Below are positions 36,749 through 45,396 of a stretch of 64,000 nucleotides of DNA, piece by piece (the stretch's first letter is position 1; each line of letters begins with the position of its first letter). The DNA comes from Planctomycetota bacterium. GTDB lineage: Bacteria; Planctomycetota; UBA8742; UBA2392. A program made the translations under genes and the position numbers. A model generated the notes under the pieces. The model did no database searches. It was given only the letters and a program-made list of their open reading frames with translations, and was not told the DNA's origin. The stretch covers positions 16,942 to 80,941 of the forward strand of contig JADLFN010000073.1 in assembly GCA_020845475.1 (NCBI GenBank). Reading direction: 5' to 3'.

Positions 36749-37476
36749 CGCCAACCCAAACCAACATCGTCTTGAGCGCGGAATCTCTCTCGAAGGTCTA
36801 CGGAGAGGGCCCTTTGCGCGTTGAAGCGCTGAAGCCCAAGTCTTTCACGGCGCGCGCCGGAGAGGTCGTGGCTATTCTTGGCCCGTCAGGATCGGGCAAA
36901 TCCACGCTCTTGACGATCCTCGGGCTCATTAATCCGCCAACGACCGGCTCGCTGCGCATCGGCCCAACACAGGTCATTGAGAATGGCCGCGCCGTCGCAA
37001 ATCTCGACCAGCAGCGCCGGCAGCAGATTGGTTTTGTCTTCCAGCGTTCCAATCTGATCCCCTTTCTCAATGCAGAAGAGAACGTGCGGCTGGCGCTGGA
37101 ACTGGATGACGTGCCGCCCGCGCAATCCCGTACGCGCGCCAGAACGATTCTGGAGAGCCTGGGGCTGGGCAAGCGACTCCACGCGTTGCCCTCGCGGCTT
37201 TCCGGAGGTGAGGCGCAACGCGTGGCCATTGCCCGCGCACTGATTCACAAGCCCGCCATCGTGCTGGCCGACGAGCCCACCGCATCGCTGGACAGCCACC
37301 GCGGGCGCCAGGTCATGGAGCTTTTCCGCGAGGCCGCGCATGCGCAAGGCGCGGCTGTGCTGGTGGTAACCCACGACCACCGCACCCTGGACCTCGTTGA
37401 CCGCATCCTCGAGATGGAGGACGGTGTGCTGACAGAGAAGGCCTACGCGGCCCCCGGCGAGACGAGCCACGCTTGA
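36745..37476 (+). CDS. ABC transporter ATP-binding subunit (MacB/LolD/DevA type)
   Basis: 243 residues from GTG 36745, overlapping the permease stop. Walker A GPSGSGKST, Q-loop FVFQRSNLIPFL, ABC signature LSGGEAQRVAIARAL, Walker B IVLADEPTASLD and switch His in VVTHDHRTLD are all intact. It should power the exporter formed with the two preceding products. The short Lys/Ala-rich tail after the H-loop is not diagnostic. A small membrane protein gene follows after 82 nt. Confidence 0.92.
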   Translation: MTPTQTNIVLSAESLSKVYGEGPLRVEALKPKSFTARAGEVVAILGPSGSGKSTLLTILGLINPPTTGSLRIGPTQVIENGRAVANLDQQRRQQIGFVFQRSNLIPFLNAEENVRLALELDDVPPAQSRTRARTILESLGLGKRLHALPSRLSGGEAQRVAIARALIHKPAIVLADEPTASLDSHRGRQVMELFREAAHAQGAAVLVVTHDHRTLDLVDRILEMEDGVLTEKAYAAPGETSHA

Positions 37477-37558
37477 CATCCGCATATGCACGAGATTGAT
37501 CCGCGTCAGGCGCATTTATGGGGTATGCTTGAACTGCGCGCCGTGCTTGGGGGATGTC

Positions 37559-37696
37559 ATGTCTGTCACTCAAAATGCTGCTTCGCGAAGTGCGCCTGTG
37601 GCCGCCTTCGTCCTTTTCCTCGTGATTGCGCTGGGCGGCCTTTGCGTTTTGCTTGTCGGCTTTGTCGGCAACTGGCTTGGCAACATGCTCGGCTGA
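37559..37696 (+). CDS. Small single-helix membrane protein (45 aa)
   Basis: 45 residues from ATG 37559, with a GGGGGA ribosome binding site 5-10 nt upstream. Polar N-terminus (MSVTQNAASRSAP), one membrane helix (VAAFVLFLVIALGGLCVLLVGF) and a short VGNWLGNMLG end. A longer reading from 37496 is possible but lacks a ribosome binding site. It follows the ABC exporter operon, but the 82-nt gap and its own signals leave the link open. Function unknown. Confidence 0.55.
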   Translation: MSVTQNAASRSAPVAAFVLFLVIALGGLCVLLVGFVGNWLGNMLG

Positions 37697-37714
37697 CGCT
37701 GCTAAGCTGGCGCC

Positions 37715-38644
37715 ATGGCACAGGATTTTGCCACGTTCATCCGCAGCATCGAGCGCAGGCTCATGGGCTACCTGCGTTTTGCCACGCTTGACGCTTCGTG
37801 GTCAGAAGACCTCTTTGCCGCCGTCTGCCGCGAATTGCGTCAACGCTGGCCTTCGCTGAACGAGACCGCTCGCGAAAGCGCGGCTTTCGAGATTGCCGAA
37901 AGACTCGTGCGCGCCGAAAACCGCCCGTCGCGCGACAGTGACGATCTTGCGCGCGAACTCGCGCAGTTTTCGCGCGGCCAGCGCCTGAACCTGTGCATGG
38001 AGACCTTCGGGCCAAACGCGCGTCAAAGCGAGCTGGGCGCGCGCCTGTTGAAAGCCGCGCCCGCACCCTCGGCGGCGCGACAGATGCGCGCTCTGCGCAC
38101 CACGTTCAAGAGTATGGTCGCAGTTGTTGTAAGCCTGTGCGTGTGCCTGGCTCTTGTGGCGGGCTTTGGCGCGCTTCATGCCAGCTACCCGCAGAACAAG
38201 GCCGACGCCAAGCCACCCGAAGACTGGCTGGGCGACGAGATCAAAGCCTCGCTCGCGAGCGAATCCGACACCACATTTGGCGAGGGGGCGCTGATCAAAC
38301 CCGCATCGGGCGAAGCCGAGAGACTTGCGGCCATCAAAACCGACTTCGACATCCTCACGCCTGAGAAACTGCCCGAGGGCTACTACCTCAAAGCCGCGCG
38401 CGTGTTTGAGCCGGAAAAGACGGGGCTCGGCTTCACTTTGGTGCGCCTGATCTACACAGACGACGACACCGAGTTGACGCTCTTGCAGGCCGAAGGCGGC
38501 TTCCCGTGGCTTACAGAATTCGTCGGCCGCGAAGCCAAGCAAGTCATCCACATCCAGCGCCACGGAACGGCAACGCTGGTCATCAGCCGCCACTTCACCC
38601 ACCAAGCCCTGCACGAGATCGCCGCATCACTCAAGCCGCGCTGA
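37715..38644 (+). CDS. Single-pass membrane protein, anti-sigma-like layout
   Basis: 309 residues. A helical N-terminal region (FIRSIERRLMGYLRFATLDA; residues 1-125) precedes one membrane helix (SMVAVVVSLCVCLALVAGFGAL, about 130-152). The C-terminal periplasmic region ends in a domain like RseB or DUF4367 C-termini (LPEGYYLKAARVF...LTLLQAEGGFPW...HGTATLVISRHF). That resembles transmembrane anti-sigma or envelope-sensing proteins, but no HxxxCxxC zinc motif and no adjacent sigma factor are seen, so the role is only suggested. ATG 37715 follows TAAGCT by 6 nt, with no Shine-Dalgarno. It overlaps the convergent giant surface protein gene by 14 nt. Confidence 0.55.
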   Translation: MAQDFATFIRSIERRLMGYLRFATLDASWSEDLFAAVCRELRQRWPSLNETARESAAFEIAERLVRAENRPSRDSDDLARELAQFSRGQRLNLCMETFGPNARQSELGARLLKAAPAPSAARQMRALRTTFKSMVAVVVSLCVCLALVAGFGALHASYPQNKADAKPPEDWLGDEIKASLASESDTTFGEGALIKPASGEAERLAAIKTDFDILTPEKLPEGYYLKAARVFEPEKTGLGFTLVRLIYTDDDTELTLLQAEGGFPWLTEFVGREAKQVIHIQRHGTATLVISRHFTHQALHEIAASLKPR

Positions 38645-41600
38645 TCCGGCGCCGACGCAGCAACAGCAGGACCGCCAAGAGCGGCAGGGCAACCGCCCAG
38701 CGTGAATTTTCGCCCGTGGTGCAACCCTCATCGTCGCCTTCATCGCCCCCTCCGTTTCCGGACGCGGCGGCGGTTCCGTTAATCAAGAACGAATAGGGCG
38801 CTTCATCGGCATCATCATTGATGACGTTGATCGTCACGGAGAACCCGCCGGCCGAGGTGGGCGTCACAGTAACGGTGAATGTGGTCGTGTTGCCCGGGGC
38901 CAGCGTTGTTACCGCAGGCTGCGAGACCGTCACACCGCAATTCGTTGGCCCGAGGAAATTCACTACGGGTGCCGGCCCGAGTGTGAGCACCGATGAGCCC
39001 AAATTCTCAATGGTATAGGTCAGCACCATGGCGACGCCCTGCTCGGCGCCGGTCACGTTGTCGGCTCCTCCGCTGGGAATCGCCACTGTGCGCTGGATGT
39101 CAATCTCCGGTGCCAGCACGCCTGTTCCCTGAACTGTAATGGTGTAGAGCGCCTCGTTGGCATCGTTGTTGTTGATCCTGAAGCTGAAGCTGAACGCACC
39201 TGCGGCAGTCACGCTGAACGAGATGCCGCAACTGGTCATGCCTGAAACCGGCGCCACCGTGGCGCTTGGCGGCGAAGCAATGCTGGCCGTGCAGTTGGTC
39301 TGCGAAAGGATCGTGGCGCCGCTGATGGTGAGGACGTCGGTGCCGATGTTGGCCACCGTGTAGTTCAGCAACTGCGACAGGGTGATGGGCGTGGCGCCGA
39401 TGGCGTCGTTTCCGCCCGCCGGAATCGAAGTGCCCTGCGGGCGCTGCACGTCAATCTCCGGAGCGCCCGCGCCGCCGCTTCCGGATACGAGCACCGTGTA
39501 AGGGTTTTCGTTGGCGTCGTTGCTGCCAATCGAAAGCGTGAATGAGAACGCGCCCGTAGCCGCGACAGTCACGGTGACGGTCAGTGTTGTGGTGGTTCCG
39601 CCCGCCACAGTGCCGGCGGGCGGCGTGGTGATGACTGCGGAGCAATTGGAGACGGCGCTTGTGGATGCACTGGTGATGGACAGCGCCACACCGCCTTGGT
39701 TCTCGATGGTGTAAATCACGGGCGTGCCGGTGGCTACGGCAAACGTGCCCAGCGCATCTCCGCCACCGCTGGCAATGCTGACGCCGGCGGGGCGCTGGAC
39801 GTCGATTTCCTGCGGCGGTGGCGCTGCTGCCGTGCCAGTTGCATTCACCACGTAGGGATTCTCGTTGCTGTCGTCATTGGCAATCGAAATGGTGAAGCCA
39901 AATGAGCCCGTGGCCGATGGCGTCACGGTCACCGCGAACGTGACGCTGCCGCTGGCGGCCACACTTGCGGGCGGCTGTGTCGTGACGTTGGCCGAGCAAT
40001 TCGAGAGCGACGAAAGCGCGACTATGGGCGAGCCCGGCAGGTTCAGCAGGGCATTGCCCTGATTCTCGATGGTGTAGGTCAAAACCATGACTTGACCGGA
40101 AATGGCACCGCTTACGGTGTCTGTGCCTCCGTTGGAAATGCCTGTGCCGGTGGGGCGCTGCACGTCCATCTCCGGGGCGGGAGCAACGCTTCCGCTGCCG
40201 CTGACGGTGAACGTGTAAGGATTCTCGTTGGCGTCGTTGTTGGCAATGCTCAAGTCGAAGCTGAACGCACCAGCCGCGGAAACGCTGAATTGCACCGTAA
40301 ACGAAGTGTTGTTGCCGGCAGCGACCGAAGTGCTGCCCGGCTGCGCTGAAACACTGGCCGTGCAGTTGGATTGGGTTGACACTTGGACGGCCGGGCTGCC
40401 CGTCAGGTTGAGCACGGCCGAACCGAGATTGTGAATGGTGTAGCTGCGTGTGTTCGGCGTGCCGATAAAGAAACTGCCCACGGCCTCGGTGGTGCCGCTG
40501 GTGATCGACTGGTTGACCGGGTCACGGACGTCAATCTCAGGTTGCGCGACGACGCCCGTCCCCAGCACGTTGACGATGTAGGGGTTCTCATTGCTGTCAT
40601 CGTTGGCTATGGAAAGCGTCGCCAGGCACGCTGCCGCCGAAGCCGCATTGAGTTGCAGCGTAAACGTCACGCTGGAAGATGCCGCGACCGTGGCCGGGGG
40701 TTGAACCGTGATCGTGGCCGTGCAGTTGGAGGAAGAAGTGATGTTGACGCGGGGCGAGCCGCTGAGGTTCAAGGTGGCGTTGCCGATGTTGGCAATGGTG
40801 TAATTGAACGTCACATTGACGCCCACGCCCAGCGAGCCGACGTTATCGGTGCCGCCCGAACTGATGCTGAACGTGGCCGGGCGCTGCACGTCGATTTCAG
40901 GAGCCACTACCAGCGTTGCCGTGCCCCCGACGTTGAAGTTGTAGGGGTTCTCGTCGGCATCATTGTTGGCAATCGTGTACGTGAAACTGAACGCGCCGTT
41001 GCCCTGGGGTGTGACGTCAAGGATCGTCGTCGTGGTGTTAGGGGCGCTGACAGACGCTGCCGGCGCTGTGTTGATGGTGACCACGCAATTGATCTGGTTG
41101 CTGATGGACGCGGGATTGGTCAGGTTCAACGTGCCTGTGCCGTTGTTTTCGATGGTGTAGGTCAAGCTGAACAGCACGCCTGCCGTGTAGGTACCGCTCA
41201 GCGCGTCACTGGCGCCGTCAGCAATTGCCGTGGTGCCCCTCTTCACGTCCATTTCCGGTGCGGCCGGGGCCGCCGTGCCGCTGACTGTGAAGTTGTAGGG
41301 GCTTTCGTTGGAATCGTTGTTTGCAAGGGAGTAGCTGAAGCTGAACGATCCGATCGCCGCCGGCGTGATGGTCAGCGTGGTCGTGGTGCTCGCACTGGCT
41401 GCGACCGTAGCCGAGGGAGAGACAGCAATCGAGACGTTGCAGTTGTTTTGCGCGGTAATGCTGGCCGGGTTGGTCAGGTTGAGCGCGGCTGTGCCGTTGT
41501 TCTGGAAGGTGTAGGTAACCTGCGAGGCGAACCCCGGGGCGAAATTGGTGCCAAGATTATCGCTGCCGCCATCGGCGATGGCCACGGCACCGCGCAATGC

Positions 41601-43277
41601 GTCCATTTCGGGTTGCGGCCCCGTCGCGCTGCCTTGAACGGTGAAGTTGTAGGGGTTTTCATCGCTGTCATTGTTGGCGATGGAGTACTGGAAGCTGAAC
41701 GCGCCCATGGCCGTGGGCGTAATCGTCAAGACGGTATCGGTGCTTGCCAGAGAGGCGATGGAGCCCGAGGGCGCCGTAGTGATGGCGACGCTGCAGTTGT
41801 TGAGCGCGCTGATATTTGCCGGGTTGGTGAGCGTTAGCGTGCCGCCACCGGCGTTGGTGAACGTGTAGGTCACCTGCGTGCCGATGCCGGCCGCAAAACC
41901 GCCGCTGGGATTGTCTGTGCCGCCGTCGGCAACGGGAGTTGCGCCGCGCGTCACGTCGCATTCAGGTGTGGTGGGCACATACTCGTAAGCGCCGATGTCG
42001 GTTTGCGCAAAGCGCGCCTGGCCGCGCTGATCCGTCGAAGGAGCGCCCACACTTGTGCCCGCATTGATGCAGGAGCTACCGGCAAGCAGAGCGTGAGTCT
42101 GGGTCGGGCCGCCATTACTGGCCAGCGGCCCAATATTCGGATTGAGCGGAGAGCCGGAAGTCCCGAACTGGTCGCCGGTGGTGGCGAAGATCGTGCCACC
42201 CGTGGTGTCTCCAATGAAGTTGTAGCCTTGGGAGTTGAACACGCCAAAGACGTTCGCCCGCGTGCTGAGACGGACGTTTTGCGAAATCAGAGTGTTCGTC
42301 AAGTACACGGGAAACGAATTGGCCTGAACTACGCCAGCACCGGTTGTCGCACCAACATAAACGTTGGCGTTATTTGTGATAGTACAGTTGATCAGGTTTG
42401 CAGGGCTGGCGGAGTTTCCATGAATCCAAAGGCCGCTGGCTCTCGTGTCCGCTTCCGTCTGGTTGCCACTAATGGTGCAGTTGGTCATGGTGCAGGATAT
42501 TGACCCGCCAACTGCATTCAGCGACATGCCACCAGCAGCACTCGCGCCTCCGTTAAAACTGGCGTTGTTACTTATGGTGCAATCGGTCAGTGTCACCGAA
42601 CCCGCGCTGATGTTGAACTGCACGCCCGCACCTTCTCCGCCAGTGGTGGTGTTAGAGTCGACAACGCAGCGCAGCATCGAAACAGTCTTTGTACCGGTTC
42701 CCTGCACGAAGACGCCGGCGCAACCACCCAGTGACGACCCGTTGATGAAATTGCAGTCACTGATAGTACAGGTGGTGTTGGACGAGCCCTCCACGCAGAG
42801 GCCGCCCCCGCTGTACTCCGCATAGTTGCCATCAAAGATACATCCAGCAAGCGTTAGATTCGTATCCCCCGCGAGCAAGCCACCTCCACGGCCCGTGGCT
42901 GCTTGTGTGTGGTAGCCATTGGCGAAACGGAATCCAGAGATGGAAACAGTAATGGTGCCGGAAGAGGGAAAACACCTTAACAAGCCGTAGTTTCCGCCCG
43001 TAAACCGCCTGATTGTCAGATTGGATGCACCGGGCCCAACAATCTGGATGTCAGTCGTTATCCAAGGCAACCCCGCAGCCAGTTGAATCGTCCCGGTCAC
43101 GCCGGAGCCAAACACAATCGTGTCCGCGCCCGCGACCAGGTTGGCATCAGTAATCGCCTGTCTTAGCGAGCCGGCGCCGCTGTCATTCAGATTCGTGACG
43201 GTGATCGTTGCTCCAAAGGCCGTCGAACAGCAGAGCGCCAGAATCCCCAGCCCGGCACCGCGCAGGAATAACTTCAT
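38631..43277 (-). CDS. Giant surface protein: beta-helix, nine repeats, C-terminal sorting signal
   Basis: 1548 residues. Signal peptide (FLRGAGLGILALCCSTAFGA), then a right-handed parallel beta-helix region (about 25-400). It opens with TITVTNLNDSGAGSLRQAI and ends with a choice-of-anchor Q-like SSCINAG...DQRGQARF.TDIGAYEY. From about 430 there are nine immunoglobulin-like repeats of about 105-115 residues, each starting PE(M/I)DVxR and containing SGGTDxxG, LTYTIENxGxxxLNL, NC, and a SIANNDxNENPYxFxVxGT close (choice-of-anchor D-like). The C-terminus has an acidic Gly stretch, Cys-Thr-Thr-Gly, a hydrophobic helix (WAVALPLLAVLLLL) and RRRR, the plan of MYXO-CTERM/JDVT-CTERM sorting signals. 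Probably an adhesin or surface-layer component. Confidence 0.85.
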   Translation of the reverse strand: MKLFLRGAGLGILALCCSTAFGATITVTNLNDSGAGSLRQAITDANLVAGADTIVFGSGVTGTIQLAAGLPWITTDIQIVGPGASNLTIRRFTGGNYGLLRCFPSSGTITVSISGFRFANGYHTQAATGRGGGLLAGDTNLTLAGCIFDGNYAEYSGGGLCVEGSSNTTCTISDCNFINGSSLGGCAGVFVQGTGTKTVSMLRCVVDSNTTTGGEGAGVQFNISAGSVTLTDCTISNNASFNGGASAAGGMSLNAVGGSISCTMTNCTISGNQTEADTRASGLWIHGNSASPANLINCTITNNANVYVGATTGAGVVQANSFPVYLTNTLISQNVRLSTRANVFGVFNSQGYNFIGDTTGGTIFATTGDQFGTSGSPLNPNIGPLASNGGPTQTHALLAGSSCINAGTSVGAPSTDQRGQARFAQTDIGAYEYVPTTPECDVTRGATPVADGGTDNPSGGFAAGIGTQVTYTFTNAGGGTLTLTNPANISALNNCSVAITTAPSGSIASLASTDTVLTITPTAMGAFSFQYSIANNDSDENPYNFTVQGSATGPQPEMDALRGAVAIADGGSDNLGTNFAPGFASQVTYTFQNNGTAALNLTNPASITAQNNCNVSIAVSPSATVAASASTTTTLTITPAAIGSFSFSYSLANNDSNESPYNFTVSGTAAPAAPEMDVKRGTTAIADGASDALSGTYTAGVLFSLTYTIENNGTGTLNLTNPASISNQINCVVTINTAPAASVSAPNTTTTILDVTPQGNGAFSFTYTIANNDADENPYNFNVGGTATLVVAPEIDVQRPATFSISSGGTDNVGSLGVGVNVTFNYTIANIGNATLNLSGSPRVNITSSSNCTATITVQPPATVAASSSVTFTLQLNAASAAACLATLSIANDDSNENPYIVNVLGTGVVAQPEIDVRDPVNQSITSGTTEAVGSFFIGTPNTRSYTIHNLGSAVLNLTGSPAVQVSTQSNCTASVSAQPGSTSVAAGNNTSFTVQFSVSAAGAFSFDLSIANNDANENPYTFTVSGSGSVAPAPEMDVQRPTGTGISNGGTDTVSGAISGQVMVLTYTIENQGNALLNLPGSPIVALSSLSNCSANVTTQPPASVAASGSVTFAVTVTPSATGSFGFTISIANDDSNENPYVVNATGTAAAPPPQEIDVQRPAGVSIASGGGDALGTFAVATGTPVIYTIENQGGVALSITSASTSAVSNCSAVITTPPAGTVAGGTTTTLTVTVTVAATGAFSFTLSIGSNDANENPYTVLVSGSGGAGAPEIDVQRPQGTSIPAGGNDAIGATPITLSQLLNYTVANIGTDVLTISGATILSQTNCTASIASPPSATVAPVSGMTSCGISFSVTAAGAFSFSFRINNNDANEALYTITVQGTGVLAPEIDIQRTVAIPSGGADNVTGAEQGVAMVLTYTIENLGSSVLTLGPAPVVNFLGPTNCGVTVSQPAVTTLAPGNTTTFTVTVTPTSAGGFSVTINVINDDADEAPYSFLINGTAAASGNGGGDEGDDEGCTTGENSRWAVALPLLAVLLLLRRRRISAA

Positions 43278-43448
43278 GTGTCCCTCTCCGAAGGCATGAC
43301 GGTGATTCAGAATGCACAGAACGCACTAGGCTAGCCCATTCATAGCAAGTTGTCCACGCAACATTGCGACTGCCGTCCGTGACTTTGCGTGGCGTTGTGC
43401 TCCTGTCGGCCCTGGCGCCGCCCACTGGTTTGTCGCGAGCTGAAAGTG

Positions 43449-43473
43449 AAACCGGCCCGCGTGGGGCCGGTTT
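43449..43473 (-). terminator. Hairpin downstream of hydroxyacyl-CoA dehydrogenase
   Basis: AAACCGGCC and GGCCGGTTT form a 9-bp stem around a 7-nt loop. It lies 54-78 nt beyond the minus-strand stop at 43527. The rest of 43278-43526 holds no gene. Confidence 0.45.
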
Positions 43474-43492
43474 CGTTTGTGCGTGGGCGGTG

Positions 43493-43514
43493 GGTGCGAC
43501 ATATATGTCGCACC
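43493..43514. repeat. GGTGCGAC-type perfect palindrome
   Basis: A 22-bp perfect palindrome (arms GGTGCGACATA and TATGTCGCACC) 13 nt past the stop of the hydroxyacyl-CoA dehydrogenase gene. Variant of the GGGGCGAC...GTCGCCCC family. Confidence 0.65.
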
Positions 43515-43526
43515 TACGATTCATGG

Positions 43527-44435
43527 CTACGCCAGCTTCATCGGCACCGGATTGGCCGGGTCGGTGTAGTCGTAGAATCCCTTGCCGGTCTTGCGGCCGT
43601 GGAGGCCGGCGAGGTGCATTTTCTTCAGCAGCGGTGGGGCGGCGTAGCGGTCTGACTTGAACTCTTCGAACATGTTCACGCTGATGTGGTAGGTCGTATC
43701 AATACCCACGAAATCGAGCAGTTCCAGCGGGCCCATCGGGTAGCCGCACCCCAGTTTCATGCCGGTGTCGATATCGCGAATCGAAGCCACGCCGTTTTCG
43801 ACGAGGCGGATGGCGTCAAACAGGTAGGGAACGAGCAGCACGTTGACCACAAAGCCGCAGGTGTCCTTGGCAACGATGGCCGTCTTGCCAACTTTTTCCG
43901 AGAAGCCCTTGAGCTCGCCCAGCGTGGCGTCGCTGGTGAGCACGCCCTTGATGACCTCGACGAGCTTCATGACCGGCACGGGGTTGAAGAAGTGCAGGCC
44001 CGCGAATTTGTCGGCGCGGCGCGTGACGGCGCCGAGTTCGGTGATGGAAATGTTGCTGGTGTTGGAGCAGAAAATCGTGCTGGGCTTGCACAGCGCGTCG
44101 AGCTGCTTGTAGAGGTCCTGCTTTTGCCCTTTGTCCTCGATGATGGCCTCGACGACCAGGTCGCAATCCTTTAGGTCTTCAAGCCGCGTGGTGTAGCTCA
44201 GGCGGCCGATGGACTGCGCCATCTCCATCTGGGCCATCGTCGGGTCCTTTTTTTCCTTTTCGATGGCGCGCTTCATGGCTTTGGCCAGCGAGCCGTTGAT
44301 GCGTTCTTGCCCCTTCTTGAGGAATTCGTCGCTCACTTCGCGCACGATCGTCGACAATCCGGCCTTCGCGCAGATCTCGGCGATTCCGCTGCCCATCAAG
44401 CCGCACCCCACCACTCCTACTTTTGCAATGGCCAT
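43527..44435 (-). CDS. 3-hydroxyacyl-CoA (3-hydroxybutyryl-CoA) dehydrogenase
   Basis: 302 residues from ATG 44435, with a GGAG ribosome binding site 7 nt upstream. NAD(P)-dependent oxidation of 3-hydroxyacyl-CoA in fatty-acid or butanoate metabolism. The Rossmann motif is GVVGCGLMGSGIA. The catalytic His lies in GLHFFNPVPVMKLVEV, the Ser/Asn region in IFCSNTSNISI, and the C-terminal helical domain has GCGYPMGPLELLDFVGID and HGRKTGKGFYDY. Length and layout match stand-alone Hbd-type enzymes rather than FadB fusions. No thiolase or enoyl-CoA hydratase is adjacent. Confidence 0.92.
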   Translation of the reverse strand: MAIAKVGVVGCGLMGSGIAEICAKAGLSTIVREVSDEFLKKGQERINGSLAKAMKRAIEKEKKDPTMAQMEMAQSIGRLSYTTRLEDLKDCDLVVEAIIEDKGQKQDLYKQLDALCKPSTIFCSNTSNISITELGAVTRRADKFAGLHFFNPVPVMKLVEVIKGVLTSDATLGELKGFSEKVGKTAIVAKDTCGFVVNVLLVPYLFDAIRLVENGVASIRDIDTGMKLGCGYPMGPLELLDFVGIDTTYHISVNMFEEFKSDRYAAPPLLKKMHLAGLHGRKTGKGFYDYTDPANPVPMKLA

Positions 44436-44596
44436 AGTTTTCTCCGTTTGCTTTGGCGCCCACCATGAAGTCCGCTCAAGGCGCGAGAGGATAACTTGCG
44501 CGCGTGCGGGCGCAAACACGGTGGCACCGCAAATGTCGCCCCTACACATTGGCGCGCTCACGCGCTAGGATTCGGCCATCCTTGACGGGGGAAGCT

Positions 44597-45202
44597 ATGC
44601 AGAGACCACTGCTGGTTATTGACGTGCAGCGCGGCAACATTACCGAGTACAACCGCTTCATTCCCGGCGGTATTGCCAGCATCGTGAAGGCGGGCCTGTT
44701 TGACCCGATCATCTTCACGCGCTACGTGAACACGCCCGACAGCCCCGCACGCCGCCTGCTCGAAAGCAAATTCATGAGCGATGCCGGCGAAGCTGGCATG
44801 GCGCCGGAAATCAGCGAAGTTATGGGCAACGTGCCGCCGCTGACAGAGTACGGCGTCACGGATCTGGGCTCCAACTACAACGCCAAGCGCTTCCTGGTCA
44901 CGAAGAACATCTACACCGCATTCACGCCCGAGCTCGAAGAGCTGCTCTCGCAGCTTGAGCTTGAGAACACCGGCCTTTACATCGTCGGCGCCGACACCGA
45001 AAGCAACGTGCTGAAAACGGCCGTTGACTGCTTCGAGCGCGGCATCGAGCCCATCGTGTTCTCGCAGTTCTGCGGCAGCCACCGCGGCCTGGGCTATCAT
45101 GAAAAGGCCCTGGACATCATGAAGGAGCTGATTGGCGACACGCGAGTGATCAAGGACTACATGCCGCTAAGACAGCGCTGGGAGCGCGCCAAGAAGGGCT
45201 AA
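44597..45202 (+). CDS. Isochorismatase-fold protein lacking the usual Cys
   Basis: 201 residues from ATG 44597 with a GGGGGA ribosome binding site. The start LLVIDVQRGNIT carries the fold's Asp, and FLVTKNIYTAF carries the Lys. The nucleophile loop reads GADTESNVLKTAVD, where cysteine hydrolases have T-[DE]-x-C-V; Cys is replaced by Asn. True isochorismatases also lack this Cys, but no siderophore or phenazine genes are nearby. It is either a Cys-independent hydrolase or an inactive member. Divergent from the dehydrogenase. Confidence 0.75.
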   Translation: MQRPLLVIDVQRGNITEYNRFIPGGIASIVKAGLFDPIIFTRYVNTPDSPARRLLESKFMSDAGEAGMAPEISEVMGNVPPLTEYGVTDLGSNYNAKRFLVTKNIYTAFTPELEELLSQLELENTGLYIVGADTESNVLKTAVDCFERGIEPIVFSQFCGSHRGLGYHEKALDIMKELIGDTRVIKDYMPLRQRWERAKKG

Positions 45203-45220
45203 TCCCAAGTACCGAATGCC

Positions 45221-45255
45221 AAGTGCCAAGTGGGGGATCTCCCTGCTTGGCACTT
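45221..45255 (+). terminator. Hairpin after isochorismatase-fold gene
   Basis: AAGTGCCAAG (45221-45230) and CTTGGCACTT (45246-45255) form a 10-bp stem, with GGGG/CCCT pairing inside the loop. It lies 19 nt after the stop; no T-tract. Confidence 0.5.
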
Positions 45256-45396
45256 CTGCATTACGCGAGGTACTGCCTGTTTTCCGGCATACCCCTGCCC
45301 GAGCTTTCACACTCCAATCGAGCTAACATATTTGCCGCGCAGTACTCGGGGCCGTGGGTCACAATCTCTGTAGAAGGACCTAACTCGGGGGATGCC

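Noticed and set aside
40383..41837. Plus-strand open frame opposite the giant surface protein
   Set aside because: It mirrors the repeats of the minus-strand gene and reads as a low-complexity Arg/Gly/Val shadow.
39060..41990. CRISPR-like periodic repeats
   Set aside because: The roughly 320-bp periodicity encodes protein repeats and lacks short identical repeats with unique spacers.
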